The notes under the pieces were generated by a model. That model searched no databases, was not told the DNA's origin, and saw nothing but the letters and a program-made list of their open reading frames with translations. Positions 46,294-56,600 of a stretch of DNA of 64,000 nucleotides are shown piece after piece. A program made the translations under genes and the position numbers. Source of the DNA: Epinephelus fuscoguttatus (taxonomy: Eukaryota; Chordata; Actinopteri; Perciformes; Serranidae); the NCBI RefSeq assembly GCF_011397635.1, contig NC_064772.1, positions 14,461,035-14,525,034 of the forward strand, in the 5' to 3' direction. Numbering within the stretch: the first letter of the stretch is position 1; each line of letters opens with the position of its first letter.

Positions 46294-46665
46294 GTGACGC
46301 CCCTCCCACTGTCTTTGAGAATGTTTCAGCCAGTCTCGTCAGGCAGCTGGCTGACATGGGAGGGTCGTTACCTTGATTAGGCTCACCTGGGCTTCCAAGC
46401 TATAAAAGCTGCCTAATCTGTTCATTTGGTCTCTCCCTTCCTTTCAGCTTACATCCACTGAGCATCTTTGGTTTTGGTTTGCACCTTCAACACCTCCACA
46501 GAACATCTGACACTCACTCACGCATGGCTTTCATGACTGACTTTGCTGATCTACACACTCCACTGATTATTAAGTTAATTTTAGTTTAATAAATTTGGCT
46601 TGTTTTAAGTAAATCTTTTGTGTGGACTCCCTAATTGTCACATACTCTGAGCCAGTTTGTGACCC
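46294..46665 (+). mobile_element. 3' LTR of the plus-strand element
   Basis: It starts TGTGACGCCCC right after the purine tract, has CTATAAAAGCTGCC mid-way, a TTTAATAAATTTGG polyadenylation signal, TTTGTGTGGACTCCCT, and ends near GAGCCAGTTTGTGACC. The architecture and several phrases match the opposite-strand LTR at 46669-47065. Confidence 0.7.
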
Positions 46666-46668
46666 ATT

Positions 46669-47065
46669 TGTTACAAACTTGGCTCACAGTTTGCAACAAA
46701 AGAGAGTCTACACAAACAATTTAAGGTACAAAGGTGATTTATTTAACTAAATCTACTTCAAAATAAGAAGTAACACATGTTGTCATGTCATGAGTGGCTG
46801 CAGTGTGTGTGTGTGTGCGGGTGTGTGTGTGTGGATGTGTATGTAAAACAGAACAAATGAAACAAAGGCAAACCAAACTACACCATGTTGGCCATGTGGC
46901 AGTCAGCTGCTCAGTCAGGGAGAGAGAGAGAGAGCAGGCTGACAACTGAGGCCTTTTATAAAGTAAGACCACACCCTCAGGTGTGGCCAGGAAGATTGGA
47001 CGGCCCGCCTCTTCAACCACAAGGAACAGCTGTGAAGGAAGAGACACATTAGTAAGGCCGTCACA
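46669..47065 (-). mobile_element. 3' LTR of the Gmr1-like element
   Basis: On the minus strand it starts TGTGACGGCC, has CTTTATAAAAGGCC as a TATA box, a (CA)n microsatellite, TAAATAAATCACC as a polyadenylation signal, TTTGTGTAGACTCTC, and ends GTTTGTAACA. The TG...CA ends are intact. Confidence 0.75.
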
Positions 47066-47293
47066 CCCCCACCCATAAAAATGAGGCCCCACGGGTGCCT
47101 CAAAACTGAACCACACAATACCATAAACAGGGACATTTCAATAGTTCTCTCGTCTTACCAGAACAGCCCAATCTAATTCCAAACCTCTCACCCAAACCAT
47201 ACCCACACAGCAACTCTGGTACCTGGAGAAGCAGATTAAGAGTAGGAGGAAGAGAAGAGCAGTTCAGAACGAAAAGGGACACCTGGTAAAACA

Positions 47294-49030
47294 CTAGAGA
47301 GGCAATGCACGAGACAATGCATCAGCCACAACATTTGCAGAACCTTTAATGTGGCGTATGTCAAGGTTAAATGGCTGTAAAAACAAACACCAACGCATCA
47401 GCCGTTGATTTGGGTTTTGTAGGGAATGCAAGAATGTCAATGGATTGTGGTCTGTATAAACTACTAGAGTTTTGCCTCCACCCACATAAACTTCAAAGTG
47501 CTGCAGAGCCCAAATGAGAGCCAGTGCCTCCTTTTCTACAATAGAGTAGTTCAACTGATAAGAGTTGAACTTCCTTGAGAAAAAGCTTACTGGGTGGTCA
47601 ATGCCATCAGGACCTGTCTGCAAAAGTACAGCTCCAGCACCCACATTGCTAGCATCTACCTGCAGCTGGAAAGGTTCATCCAAGCGGGGAGCTGCCAAGA
47701 TAGGAGCAGAGGAGATCAAATTTTTGACATGTTCAAAAGCACACTGATATTGAGGGGTCCAATCAAACTTAACCTTTGGACTCAAAAGATTAGTCAAAGG
47801 TGCAACAACTGTGGAGAAGTTTCTACAGAACCCTCTGTAGTAACCTACCATGCCAAGAAAGCGCATCAGCTCTTTCTTTGTAGAGGGAGTAGGAAACTGA
47901 TCAATGGCAAGGACTTTTGCTCTAACAGGTCGGACCTGCCCCTGACCAACCACCTTCCCCAAATAGGTGACCGTACCTCGAGCAAACTCACATTTGGCCA
48001 GATTTACAGTAAGCTTGGCCCACACCAGCCGGTCAAACAAAGCTCTGATGCATTCTACATGCTCACCCCATGTGTCGCTGTAGATCACAACATCATCTAA
48101 ATATACTGCACACCCCTCCAACTGTGCTACAACTTTATTCATTAACTGCTGAAAAGTTGCTGGAGCGTTCCGCAACCCAAACGGCATGACGGTATAAGAA
48201 TAAAGACCTGAAGGAGTTATAAACGCAGCAATGTCTTGAGCACGCTTTGAGAGTGGCACTTGCCAGTAGCCCTTTAAAAGATCAAACTTACTGACAAATT
48301 TTGCTGTGCCCACTTGATCGACACAATCTTCCATCCGAGGAAGTGGGTAAGAGTCTGGCTTAGTGATTTTATTGATTTTTCGAAAATCTGTGCATGGTCT
48401 AAATGTTTGATCTGGCTTACTAACCAACACACATGGGGAAGCCCAACTAGCAGAAGATGGCTCTGCAATGTCATGTTCTAACATATACTTCACCTCCACC
48501 TCCAGCTGAGAACATTTTTCCTGAGAAACCCGGTAGAACCTCTGGCGAATCGGCTCAGCATCCCCCTCGTCAATATCGTGCTCTATTAAGTCAGTTCGGG
48601 AAGGACTGTCTGAGAACAAAGATGGAAATGACAAAATAAGGTTAGACAACTCTTTCATTTGAACCTCAGGCAAATGTCCCACCAACTTATTCAAGTTACT
48701 CAAGGACTCTGAATTCTTGAGTCTGCCTTGCATCACACAGTCATCTGGATCATTGATTTCTTCTTCCTCCCCCAAGGATGGAGAGTTCACAGAACCTACT
48801 GAAGCTGCCAATGCCACTGGCTTCACTTCCCCCCCACTGGACCGAGGAAGATAGGGTTTGAGCATGTTAACATGGCACAACTGTGTAGTCTTTCGCCTGT
48901 CAGGAGTAAATATCAAGTAGTTCAAGTCTGAAACCTGCCTCACCACAGAATAAGGGCCTGAAAACCTTGCCTGGAAAGGAGAACCCACTACGGGAAGGTT
49001 TGCCAGAACCTGATCTCCTGGACAAAACAC
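47294..49030 (-). CDS. pol: Partial pol: integrase C-terminus, reverse transcriptase, RNase H
   Basis: This uninterrupted 578-codon frame belongs to a Ty3/gypsy-type retrotransposon. Residues about 1-65 are an integrase C-terminal GPY/F module (GDQVLANLP, FSGPYSV, HVNMLKPY). After an acidic linker comes reverse transcriptase, about residues 170-370, with SKFDLLKGYWQVPL, MPFGLRNAPATFQ and the YLDD catalytic box. RNase H follows, about 430-575, with QVDASNVGAGAVLL, EKEALAL, YTDHNPL and ADALSR. It ends at TGA right after the RNase H, with no integrase downstream. The computed start is only where the frame enters the truncated element, not a true initiator. No stop or frameshift interrupts it, so the insertion is fairly young. 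It serves the element, not the host. Confidence 0.9.
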   Translation of the reverse strand: MFCPGDQVLANLPVVGSPFQARFSGPYSVVRQVSDLNYLIFTPDRRKTTQLCHVNMLKPYLPRSSGGEVKPVALAASVGSVNSPSLGEEEEINDPDDCVMQGRLKNSESLSNLNKLVGHLPEVQMKELSNLILSFPSLFSDSPSRTDLIEHDIDEGDAEPIRQRFYRVSQEKCSQLEVEVKYMLEHDIAEPSSASWASPCVLVSKPDQTFRPCTDFRKINKITKPDSYPLPRMEDCVDQVGTAKFVSKFDLLKGYWQVPLSKRAQDIAAFITPSGLYSYTVMPFGLRNAPATFQQLMNKVVAQLEGCAVYLDDVVIYSDTWGEHVECIRALFDRLVWAKLTVNLAKCEFARGTVTYLGKVVGQGQVRPVRAKVLAIDQFPTPSTKKELMRFLGMVGYYRGFCRNFSTVVAPLTNLLSPKVKFDWTPQYQCAFEHVKNLISSAPILAAPRLDEPFQLQVDASNVGAGAVLLQTGPDGIDHPVSFFSRKFNSYQLNYSIVEKEALALIWALQHFEVYVGGGKTLVVYTDHNPLTFLHSLQNPNQRLMRWCLFLQPFNLDIRHIKGSANVVADALSRALPL

Positions 49031-49154
49031 ACGTAAAAATGATTAAATTGTGCAGCTCTTGTAGACTTTTGAAATGTTATTGGACCAAACTGAACAATTC
49101 CTGATAGGGAAACGCAACACATTCTCACTCCCAACTCGTCAAATTCCGACGATC

Positions 49155-49330
49155 AGTCAGTGGCCTATAGAATAGAATAGAATAGAATAGAATAGAATAG
49201 AAACAACTTTATTGATCCCACGAGGGGCAATTCGTTTGTAGCTTCCCCATCCCACAATGTACAAACAACAAACAACAGCAACAAAAAAAACACACTAATC
49301 CATGCCAAGCACAGTCCAGTAAAACAGACA
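49155..49330 (-). repeat. (GAATA)n array with TTTATTGATCCC tail fragment
   Basis: About eight GAATA units (49160-49201) abut AACTTTATTGATCCCACGAGGGGC, the tail motif of a fish retroposon. On the minus strand the pentamers would be the terminal simple repeat of that element. Confidence 0.55.
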
Positions 49331-49412
49331 AGCACGTCACTGATTGGGCGCATAAGCTACAGTAGGTGTAGATTACTTAACTGGATGAGATTAACTCTCT
49401 TTTTCCCCTTAT

Positions 49413-49623
49413 TCATTCATTCATCTTCTAACCGCTTCATCCTCTTGAGGGCAAGAGCATGTCTTTGGACTGTGGGAGGAAGCCGGAGTGTCCGGAGAGA
49501 ACCCACGCTGGCACGGGGAGAACATGCAAACTCCGCACAGAAGGGCTCCCACGCCCGGGATCGAACCGGCAACCCTCTTGCTGTGAGGCGAGAGTGCTAA
49601 CCACCACACCGCCGTGCCGCCCT
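49413..49623 (-). mobile_element. Internally deleted copy of the tRNA-derived SINE
   Basis: Inverted relative to the 23349 copy. Both ends are present ((GAAT)n tail at left; promoter-box head at right, GCCGTGCCGCC), but about 150 bases of the body are missing between AGGATGAAGCGGTT/CCTCAAG and CAAAGACATG. A 13-base duplication TTTTTCCCCTTAT flanks it at 49400-49412 and 49624-49636. Confidence 0.85.
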
Positions 49624-49636
49624 TTTTTCCCCTTAT

Positions 49637-52229
49637 ATTATTTTTTATTCATTTTTATTTATTATATTATTTATGTATTTATTTTATTTTGTTTATTTTT
49701 CTTTTATATATTTTTTCTTTTATATTTATTTTTTCTTTCTTTTTTTATTTGTTATTATTTTCTGTATATAGTTGTGTTTTTTATACATTTGTGTATGTTC
49801 TGCTTACATACACAGGTCATTGTGATTTGGGAGTCAGGCCTCTACTCCTCAGAGTTGATCTCTTAGGAACACCCAAGATAAACTTTTTGTTGCCCTAAGT
49901 AGGCACAGTTTCACAGCAGCCCCAAGACTTTAGGTATAGAAAAAAGCAGTATGGTTGGCTTAAAATAACCATGGTTGTTACTAACATAATGTAACATCAC
50001 GTGCCATATGTCACTAGTTCAGTATACATACTAACACACTATGCTGTTATTTAAATAACTGTAGACTTTGGTTTTACGTGGGACAGGAACAGCGGGTTCT
50101 CAGGTGAAAGTCCAGAGTTTGTTTGACCCATTTACCTCCCCTCCCTTCTGCCCTGTGTGGACTTTCTCGCTCTTTATACTACAGTATTTGCCTACAGTGT
50201 CAACAAATGCCACTGCCCTTTGCATAGCATACTGCCGCTAAGGGGTGCCTCTGTGCAACGGTGTCTGACGCTGACGGGCCACTGACCAAACCTCTGTATT
50301 TGACGAGCTGGGAGTGAGACAGGGTTGTGACACGAGTCTCAAATGTATCCACTGATTTGCAGAGTTCTCTTTCCCCATGTAAGTGGAAGGGAAAAAGTCT
50401 TTTTGGGCCCAGTGTCATCACACAATGGACTCATAAGTTGTAGTTACATGGTTTGACTACTATGTGAAATTGGCTTTAAAGCCCAGTGCTGTTCCTGGCT
50501 CCTGGATCACAATCATGTCAGTTATAAACAAATGTAAGTGATTTGTTTTCATTTTGTAAGTATATGTATGAACAGTGAAAGAGGACAGCCTGAGCATTTA
50601 TGCATTGTCACCTATCCTGTCTTCACTGGTGCAGTAGCAAACAGTCACAACAGGTTTAGGGTATTTCAGCACTCATAAACTTGAATTATGCAATGTGTGG
50701 CAGTGATGAACATCATGTCTGAACGGGCCCCCGCAAAAAGAAAAAAACCCTCTGTTTCTGCTTTTTTACAAACACAGACAAGACTGAAGGCCAAAACACA
50801 CCAGCGGCGTCATTGATGCGAGTCAAGTGCCGCCCCCAACACACACAAAAAGCGTTGCGCTGCAGGGCGTCAACCGGATTTCTATTGCACACTCCAGTTC
50901 GCTAGGCTGGGAAGTACAAAATAGCGCTTTTTCAAGGGCGGTGACGCTGGAAAAATAGGACAATAGCGTCGACACGCGTCAAGCCTCCGAAGGTGTGGGT
51001 TTGTAAATAGAAAATAATGGGGGCGGCTGTTTTGCCGCGCGTCATACAGCCTTCAGACAATGAAGAAAATAATACATGTTTTGGTGTGAACCTGTAATTA
51101 ACTGTGTTAAATCTTTACAGTAGCACAAATAATCACTTACAGTTCACCTTGTTTAAGTGCTGCTGACCTTTTTCAAACACTAAAATGAGCCACGTATCAC
51201 CGTTATCGTCACACTTCATGTTGTAAGCAGGTGAAGAGGCATCGTGTATTTGAGACATGCGGCGTTTACCACAAATTGAACAATCAGATTTGCAGCAAGG
51301 TATGACTTCCTGCGAGGCAACTCTTGGTGTTTTAAGAGAAGTAGCTTGAAGACTTTAGAGCATAGTATTTTGTGCATAATGCATTTGAATGAGAAAGAGA
51401 ACCAAAGTATGTCACCCTGGGGCCAAAGCATTGCACATATGCTGTAAAACTCGTAGTGCTGTGATATCCTAGACTCAAGTCAACTTTATTGTACTGTTAT
51501 AATGGCTACTTTTAACCACTACCATACTATTGTCATTTGATATTTGTACCCTGCAGTAGCTCCTGATACTCTCACAGAGGAGGAGAATTTATTAGCATTT
51601 AAGTTACCTCACCTTACAGTGAAGAGTTTGACACATAAACATAGAAACAGACACATCTAGATCTGTGTATCTGCAGTGTAGACTTTCACTCACTTCATGA
51701 GGATATTGCCAAGACTTGCACAGTGGGAAACAGGCATGCAAACACTCATAATCTCTGCTGACTCACCAGAGGACCTTTCAAAGTATTTTCCACAAGTGGA
51801 ATACAATATAAAGACATAAAGGGAAAGCTCTATAGCTGTGAAACTGTCAGGAAATATAAAATTGACAGGGGCTTTTGTTTGTCATGCCAAATCCCCATGT
51901 TAAAACTAAGTCAGGAGCTGGAATGCACACTAATTTCTCAAAAAGACTTCTACCTCAGAAAATCTGATTTACGGGATTTTCCATTACACTGTACAGCCTT
52001 TAATAACTCGTCATATCAACTGTTGCGCATACACCAAACTGTAGCAGGGTGTGGATTACAAAGACACTTGAAAATATTCCTGCTTACATTAATGCACTCT
52101 GTGCACAGCATAGGTGGCATCATGTCATTGCATGTCTGCCTTCATTGACAGAATGTTGTTTTTTTATGGGTTGCTATGAGGAAACTCATGAGGGCGGAGC
52201 TAGTATTTTTCCTACTCTGTCATGCCAGC
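49637..52229. other. Intergenic; T-rich tract, MITE, no gene recognised
   Basis: 49640-49800 is an extreme T/A tract whose frames read as phenylalanine runs. The rest holds the small inverted-repeat element at 50784-51056 and no recognisable exon. The sequence just left of 52230 is likely the promoter of the gene that follows. Confidence 0.4.
50784..51056. mobile_element. GC-rich MITE, Harbinger-like
   Basis: It is bounded by CTGAAGGC and its exact inverse GCCTTCAG. The interior is rich in GCGTC/GACGC (GCGGCGTC, CGTCGACACGCGTC, GCCGCGCGTC), unlike the AT-rich surroundings. No target duplication was confirmed. Confidence 0.5.
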
Positions 52230-52344
52230 TTTTGTAGTTGCTTCATCTCTCCAGTGAGGGAACTTAAAGCTTGAAGTTTTGCAAAAGAAGGTGCACTGGT
52301 ATCTCGGAGTCACCTTTGACAGCCTGCCCACCTGACTTCACAAG
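52230..52344 (+). other. Candidate 5' non-coding exon of the second IMPase gene
   Basis: A segment ending ACTTCACAAG|GTAAGATTT offers a strong donor at 52345. The next acceptor in line is TTGTTTTACAG at 53586, just upstream of the coding start. Vertebrate IMPA1 genes have such a non-coding first exon. The left limit and transcription are not shown by the sequence. Confidence 0.4.
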
Positions 52345-53618
52345 GTAAGATTTTCTTTCATTTTATAGCCGTGCATAGGTGATACATGTGTGTATAAAGT
52401 GTCTACAGGTGATTATCATTTGATGGGTAGTTATGTAATTACAAACTCCTCTGTGTAAATTATCACAAAAAACTCCTCCTGAGGGTGGATTTGTCACAAA
52501 GCAGCCGCTGCTGTGACACATAATGTGCAATAGCAAAAATATTCCACACTATGTGTAAAACGAAGAGCTAAAGTACAGTATGTTCTTCAGTAGTAAAAAG
52601 ATTCACACAGAATTTATCAAGTATCAAAAACACTAAATGACATTTAAAGAAAAAGCAGGAAGTTGCATTCACATGCATTTAATTTTTATTGCGAAACTTC
52701 TGACTTTCTGTGCTCTATGCCACTTCTGAAACCAAACCCACACCCTCACCTGCACCACCTACTCAGTAATGGAAAGTAACTAAGTATATTGCCCAAGTAT
52801 TTTACCTAAATACACTTAAATATACTTGTATTTGTTTATTTCGATTTTATGCCACTTTATACTTTTACTCCACTACAATTCAGTTGCAATTATTTGTACT
52901 TTTTACTCCATTTATTATTTAACTTAAGTTACTTTGCAGAACACATTTTAACACAAACTATCCATCAGTATATAAAGTAATTAAAAAATTAGCTCCACAT
53001 TTACCAGCTGTGACATTAAAGTGATGCACACAATGTATCATTTACACTCAGCAATATAATACATTCAAACAGGCCATTCCACCAAGAGAGTACTTGGACT
53101 TTTAGTACTTGAAGTATATATCGATGCCAATACTTGATACTGTATGCAGACCTTTTGCTTGTAACAGACTATCTCTACACTGTAGTATTGCTGCTTTCAA
53201 TCAAGTTAAAGATCTGAATGCTTCCTCCACCTCTGCTGTTTCTTAACTGCACTGATGTCTAAGTTTAAAACATGTGGCATCTGGCGGTGATTAAATGCAA
53301 CGCAGGACAGACAGATGCCAGCTGCGGAAGTGTTGCATAACTCACTCTATTGTAGGAGGAGTGTGCTAAGCATGCAGGATTAGAAAGAAGTATTGTTTCG
53401 TGCTGCTGCAGAGACAGGGCGGCACCGTTACACCTTTACACCAGGCACTCTGCTACCTTTTTTTTTTCTTAAATAAAAGCTTTTAATTGTTTTGCATTTA
53501 TTAAGGTTTATTACATTTCTTATAAATAACACTTTTATGCATTTATGAGTCATTGCTGCACTTTACAAGCTTGCTTTGTTTTACAGGCTCCCCTCTGTAA
53601 GCCCTCCATACAAACATA

Positions 53619-56600
53619 ATGGCAGACCCATGGCAAAATGCATATGATTTTGCTGTTCAAGTGGCAAGAGCAGCTGGAGCAGTACGTATAAGAGCCATCT
53701 TTGAATGTATTTCTCCCCTAATGGTTGCAACATTGACTTGAATATTTTGGAAGATATTGTGATAATCCATCTATATGATACATCCTGTTTTATCCTCATG
53801 ATCTCTAAGCATGTACCAATGATATACCATTTGTTTAGGTAATCAGGAAAGCCGCGGATGATGAAATAAAGGTTTCAACAAAGAGCACCACCGTAGACCT
53901 CGTCACTCAGACTGACGAGAGGGTTGAGAAAATCATCATCGGCTCTCTTAAAGAAGAATTTGGAGATGCACACTGGTGAGACATACCCCCATGCACACTC
54001 ACCTGTTTATGAACCTTTGCGCTGTTTGTGTCATATCTTGATGTTTGTCTTTTGTCCTTTCTTCTTCTGTGCTGCAGCTTCATCGGTGAGGAGTCTGTGG
54101 CAAAGGGGGAGCCTTGTATCTTAACTGATAAACCAACATGGATCATAGACCCTGTGGACGGCACCACAAACTTTGTGCATGGGTAAGATGTCAGTGTTGC
54201 TAAAGGACAGTTAGTTGTGTTAATGGATTTTCTTTAACCTGATCAAACCAAACAGAACAAACTCAATGGTTGCGCTATAACAAGAAGCATTCAAAGTGTA
54301 ATTTTTTTCCCTAAAGATCCAGTGTGTAGGGTTTAAGGGAATATCTTGGCAGAAATTGAATAAAATATTCATAACTTTTATAAGTTAAGTCACCTGAAAC
54401 CAAGAATTATTGTGTATTTGTTGCTTCAAAATGAGACGTTTCTGTCTACATATGGAATGGATCATGAATTTGTGTTTCTTAGGATAGCAAAGGCATGGCT
54501 GGCACTACTCTCTCTCTGGTTGGCTAGTTTCTGTTGCCTTCATTGGTTGGATTGGTTACGTTTATGCAAGAGGGGTCAGATTGGTGAGGGCTAGGGCAAG
54601 AATGTCAGGGTAAGCCAATCAGAAGCAGAGTAAGGCAGAGTAGGGCGGTCATGACATTGCTATCTTAAGTAAAACCCAAATTCACGAGCCGGTTGTCTTC
54701 CACAGAGTCTGCCATGTTTCTGCACAAAGGCTTGGCAAAAGAAGCCAAATTAGTGCAGTAACTGGACATGAATGTTAGCAAAGGAAGAGGAACCAAAGAG
54801 CAAGTGAGAGAAGGAAAGAAGGGGCTCGGTGTATTATAGGAGGTCCCCCAGCAGACTAGGCCTATGTCAGCCTAACTAGGGGCTGGTCCAAAACAAGCCT
54901 GAGCCAGCCCTAACTATAAGCTTTATCAAAAAGGAAAGTCTTACGTCTAGTCTTAAATGTGGAGACGGTGTCTGCCTCCCGGATTGAAACAGGAAGATGA
55001 TTCCACAGAAGAGGAACCTGATAGCTGAAGGCTCTGGCTCCCGTTCTACTAGTGGAGACTTTAGGGACCACGAGTAACACTGCATTCTCAAAGCACAGTG
55101 TGCTGGTGGGATAATATGGCACTATGAGCTCTCTAAGATATGACAGAGCTTGACCATTTAGAACTTTGTAAGTTAGGGGAATGATTTTAAATATTCTGGA
55201 TTTTACAGGGAGCCAGTGCAGATGAGCTAAAATAGGAGAGATATGATCACTTTTCTTAGTTCCTTAGTGCCGCTGAATTCTGGACTAGTTAAGGAATTGC
55301 AGTAATCCAGCCTAGATGTAATTCTGTGCTCACACTGGGTGCAAATAACACAATTCATGCGAGTGAATTACATGTAAAGACACGGTTAGACACAAAGTCT
55401 TGCTGGGTGGCACGCTGGATGCGATGGACACCATGCGAAATATGCAAATTAAGCAGCGTAAATTCAGGGAGTAGTGCGATTTCGTGTCATACGTTTATGC
55501 GCAAGAGTTGAAAAATCTGAACTTCAGTGACCAATTTGCGCTGCAATAGCCAATCAGCACTGAGGTACGCAGAGGACATACCAGTGGAAGTTCATTCATC
55601 AATTCAGCGATTTCACATGCGTATCACGGAAGTTATTCGTGCGTATGAAGCGAGTCAACACAAAACAATCCAGCGCCCAAACTCACTCGAATACAGCATC
55701 GCGAAAAACTTGGTGTGAACAAACATAACAAATGCGTTGACCAATTAGGATATGTCTAATTTTTGTAGTATTACACAGGTGAAAGAAAGCAGTCCTTGAA
55801 ATGTGATTTATATGGGACATAAAAGACAAGTTTTTATTGACAAAAAGTACCTTTTCTGGCTATGTAATAATGCTTATTTAATGTATATGAAACTGCTTAT
55901 TCACAGATTCCCCTTCGTGGCTGTGTCTATTGCCTTTGCTGTCAAAAAGGAGGTATGTCAGATTAAACAAGAGAAAATGTTACAGTTATTAAAATTAGTT
56001 TGTCCACACTTTGCTCAGTAAGTAAAAGCTAAAATAATCACGTCTGGTTGCAGTTGGAGTTTGGTGTGATCTACAGCTGCTTGGAGGACAAGATGTATAA
56101 AGCAAGGAAGGGGCAGGGAGCTTTCTGCGATGATGAGCCGATTCAGGTGTCTGATGTAAAAGGTAATGCGGTCATCTGTGAAAACGGTTGGACATACTAT
56201 TTTGCTTATTTGAACATGAAAGAAAGAAGGAACTAACATAGATTGAGCCTTGCATTGACCAAAAACGTTTTTGTCTTGCTTTTGAAATGGAATATCCGAA
56301 AACGTATCCACACACAGTCATCACTTTCACATTAAGGACCTCAAGGTTACCCTCTTTTCTTAAACCAAATTAATAAAGCATTCAAGCAGAATCCTCAAGA
56401 TGGAAAATATTACATTCAGTCTGAAGGACACTTGACTGTTATTGTGAATGTGAGTGTTTGTCTATGCACCTTTACAGTCACTGTCAAACTTGTAATCAAA
56501 TATAGCAGTAACCCCTTTGGCATGCTGTCATTGCAGATATCCACAAGTCGATAATCATCTCTGAGCATGGGACTGACAGGAGCAAAGAAAAAGTAACCAA

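Larger units (their letters stand above)
44431..46665 (+). mobile_element. Non-coding LTR element (primer site, purine tract, 3' LTR)
   Basis: An apparent 5' LTR (about 44431-44665, with CCTATAAAAG at 44492) is followed by three primer-binding-site copies (44668-44755). Then comes about 1.5 kb without a recognisable gag or pol frame, a purine tract AAGAGGGGGGA (46283-46293) and an LTR. It therefore looks non-autonomous. The 5' and 3' LTR segments do not resemble each other, so the element may be a chimera or the 5' call may be wrong. Short frames at 45034-45305 are unassigned. Confidence 0.55.
46669..49035 (-). mobile_element. 5'-truncated Gmr1-like Ty3/gypsy element
   Basis: Running right to left, it contains the end of integrase, reverse transcriptase and RNase H (47294-49030), a 230-base 3' untranslated stretch, a GGGTGGGGG purine tract (about 47066-47075), and a 3' LTR. 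Gag, protease, the integrase core and the 5' LTR are absent; sequence right of 49035 is unrelated. Integrase before reverse transcriptase is the order of Gmr1-type elements of fish and other deuterostomes. Confidence 0.8.

Noticed and set aside
47594-48100. 168-codon plus-strand frame
   Set aside because: It is the antisense shadow of the retrotransposon pol frame and matches nothing itself.
49459-49898. Plus-strand frames of 135 and 94 codons rich in phenylalanine and isoleucine
   Set aside because: The first begins inside the SINE and both run through an extreme T-rich tract; no real transmembrane protein is indicated.
53924-54124. Plus-strand 66-codon frame overlapping IMPase exons
   Set aside because: It is an out-of-frame shadow across exons 2 and 3 of the second IMPase gene.
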